A stretch of DNA of 64,000 nucleotides from Aradus depressus (Eukaryota; Arthropoda; Insecta; Hemiptera; Aradidae). Position 1 is the stretch's first letter. Every line of letters begins with the position of its first letter. Where the stretch lies: assembly GCA_963662175.1 (NCBI GenBank), contig OY759217.1, positions 53,854,108-53,918,107 of the forward strand, in the 5' to 3' direction. Below are positions 61,850 through 64,000 of this stretch, one piece after another. The notes below the pieces were generated by a model. That model ran no database searches. It was not told the origin of the DNA and saw only the letters and a program-made list of their open reading frames with translations. The translations under genes and the position numbers were made by a program.

Positions 61850-62505
61850 TCAACATTTTCAAAGCCAGTGGGGGTAGGTCTAAATATGAAGATAGTGATC
61901 GCTCATTAATAGATGATCCAATTGTCATGGAATTTCACATGTAGTATTTTTAAAGGCGAAATAGAAAAATACACTATGTGAGATCTCAAAAATTTGAACG
62001 GGAGGGGGGAGGGGCTAAGCATAAAAATAATACTGACTCATTAATGGTAATCGGATTCTCATGAAATTTCACATGTAGTAGTAGTAACTACGTATTAGCT
62101 GTGGTGCCCAGCGTTCCTGGGGCCTGGCGTTGCAAGGTACATACTAGCTGTGGTGCCCAGCGTTTCTAACTACGTACTAGCGGTGGGGTCCGCCGTTGCA
62201 AAGCACATACTAGCTGTAGTCACAAGCGTTCCTAAGTACGCAATGGCTAGGACGTCCAGTAATGCTAAGTATTCACTAGCTGTGGTTTCCGCCGTTCAAT
62301 GGCGCGTACTAGCTATGGTGCCCAGGGGTCCTAAAAACTTACGAGATGGAATGTCTGCCGTTGAAGGACTATAAGCGTTATTCCGTATGGATAATTGAAA
62401 ATTTTAACATCATGAATGTACTGTTGAAGAATTGAATAGGATTCGAACGAGAGATATTAGGAGAAAAGTCAAAGTTCCCCGGGCAACGCCGGGTATTACT
62501 GCTAG
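61850..62505 (+). mobile_element. Helitron 3' part, second copy, with CTAG terminus
   Basis: Near-identical to 55577-56146 and uninterrupted at the CACATG site. The end is CCCGGGCAACGCCGGG, TATTACTG and CTAG (62502-62505), the canonical Helitron 3' end. Confidence 0.78.
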
Positions 62506-64000
62506 ACAAAATAGTGAACGTGAGGGGGGGGTTGTGGGGGTAGGCCTAAATATAAAAATAGTGCTGTCATTAACGGATGATCGGATAGTCATGGAATTTG
62601 ACATGTAGTATTCTTAAAGGCCAAATTGAAAAATACGCTACGTGATATCTCAAAATTTTGAACGGGAGGGGGGGTTGTGGGGGTAGGCCTACATAATATG
62701 TAGTTTCCTAAGCATGTATTATCTAGGAGGTCCACCGTTGCACGGTAAATAATATCTATCACCAGCGTTCTTAAGCACAAAATACCTAGGGCATCCGCTG
62801 TTGCAAGGCACATGCTAGCTGCGGTGCCCAGCATTCCTAACTACATACATACTATCTGTGTTGCCCAGCGTTCCTAAGAACTTATTAATACCTGGTTGCA
62901 CGGAGTTGCAAGGCGCATACTATCTAAGGAGTCCGGCGTTCTTAGGCATCATCCAGAAACGAAGATGGTCAACCAAAGAAAGATTCAGATGTATCGGGAA
63001 AGTCCAATCCGAAGGACGACGTGCTCAAATTTATTTTTGTCTTTTCGATTAAAACATCTGACCTAAGTGCCTTGGCTAGATTTCTAAGTGGCGATCCTGA
63101 GCTCGATAGATTCCATATGTATGATAAAATAAGTTACCGTTTGGTTCAAACTAAAATTATCAAGGAAGAAAAGTGGAATATAAGTGGGCTTTGAGGTACC
63201 GTTTTGACATATTTTCTGAAAAACAAATTAATACAGCTATGTTGGCAGATAGGCAGCATCCAGGAACGAAGATGGTCAACCAAAGAAAGATTCAGATGTA
63301 TCGGGAAAGTCCCATCCGAAGGACGACGTGCTCAAGTAATTTTCAACCTAAATAAAATGTCACCTACTCAGGTTTAGATACATAACATACGACTCATTAT
63401 CGAGTACCTGACATACGAAAAAGCCCTCGATCATAGCTTAAAGTCCAATCCGAAGGACGACGTGCTCAAATTTATTTTTATCTTCCCGATTAAAACATCT
63501 GACATAAGTGACTTGGCTAGATTTCTAAGTGGCGATCCTGAGCTCGGTAGACTCCATTCTTCAAACTTCTAGCCTTTAAAAGGTTTTTAGATTTAATATT
63601 TGTTAAAACTGATGAACAACCGGGATATCGGAAACCTACACAAAAATCGAAATAAAAATGTTTTTCGAAAAAAGTCGGGCTAAATACCATTCTTCAATGT
63701 TCCTGCTTTTTAACGGTTTATAGATTTAATATTTGTTAAAACTGATCCAAAGATTCAGATATATCGGGAATGTCCCATCCTTAGGACGACGTGCTCAAGG
63801 TTTTTTGAACCTATGTGAAATTTTAGCTACCTAGGTTTAGTTACATAACATACGACTCATTATCGAGCACCTGACATACAAAAAGGCACTCGATCATAGC
63901 CTAAAGTCCAATCCGAAGGACGATGTGCTCAAATTTATTTTCATAATCTGTCGTATCAGTTTTAACAATTATTAAGCCGAAGTTATGACAAAGAATTTCT
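62506..64000 (+). repeat. Second direct copy of repeat segment and SINE-derived array
   Basis: 62510-62955 repeats 56150-56600; 62942-63900 repeats parts of 56580-56760 and 58080-58870 almost base for base. It runs off the right edge. Confidence 0.75.

Overview
This is eukaryotic, intron-rich, repeat-laden DNA, most likely from an insect (possibly a hemipteran). The main evidence is a PDF neuropeptide gene of arthropod type, two insect-like orthologs with GT-AG introns, and an insect mobile-element load: Jockey-, CR1- and R1-type LINEs, Penelope-like elements, Helitrons, PIF/Harbinger and tRNA-derived SINEs. The species cannot be named from the sequence alone.

Three host genes can be reconstructed to the base. 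(1) mib1 (mind bomb E3 ubiquitin ligase), minus strand, 13154 down to 1260. Seven exons cover the N-terminal MIB/HERC2-ZZ-MIB/HERC2-repeat half; the ankyrin and RING exons lie beyond the left edge. (2) Pdf (pigment-dispersing factor, the circadian neuropeptide), plus strand, about 18.32-21.87 kb. It has a TATA box, a non-coding first exon, two coding exons and a poly(A) signal, giving an 80-residue precursor. (3) Cdc6 (replication licensing AAA+ ATPase), minus strand, 39699 down to 24661. Nine exons give a 461-residue protein with all phases consistent, and a poly(A) signal follows at 24604-24599.

Nearly everything else is mobile DNA in layers. The introns of mib1 and Cdc6 carry SINEs, a TIR repeat family, R1-like LINE tails, a nearly full-length Penelope-like element (33480-36531, 13-bp target duplication), a fold-back Penelope derivative (30685-31641, 12-bp target duplication), a Harbinger element with a MADF ORF (40172-40826, TAA duplication) inserted in a SINE, and an RTE-like tail. 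From 42.2 kb to the right edge there is a nest. A Helitron (5' end at 42208) is split by a CR1-like LINE (42713-55575, CACATG duplication). That LINE is itself split by a Jockey element with two intact ORFs (about 42981-47621) and by a 3.36-kb insertion made of a 518-bp-arm palindrome plus about 26 copies of a 69-bp repeat carrying a Pol III B box. From 55.6 to 64 kb are direct and inverted copies of Helitron-derived segments and a SINE-derived array.

The most notable patterns are: hammerhead-ribozyme-like motifs recurring in Penelope-derived repeats, several with an intact core; the palindrome and B-box satellite; a mib1 5' splice site amplified in a 60-bp tandem repeat; and a Pdf peptide with isoleucine at position 8.
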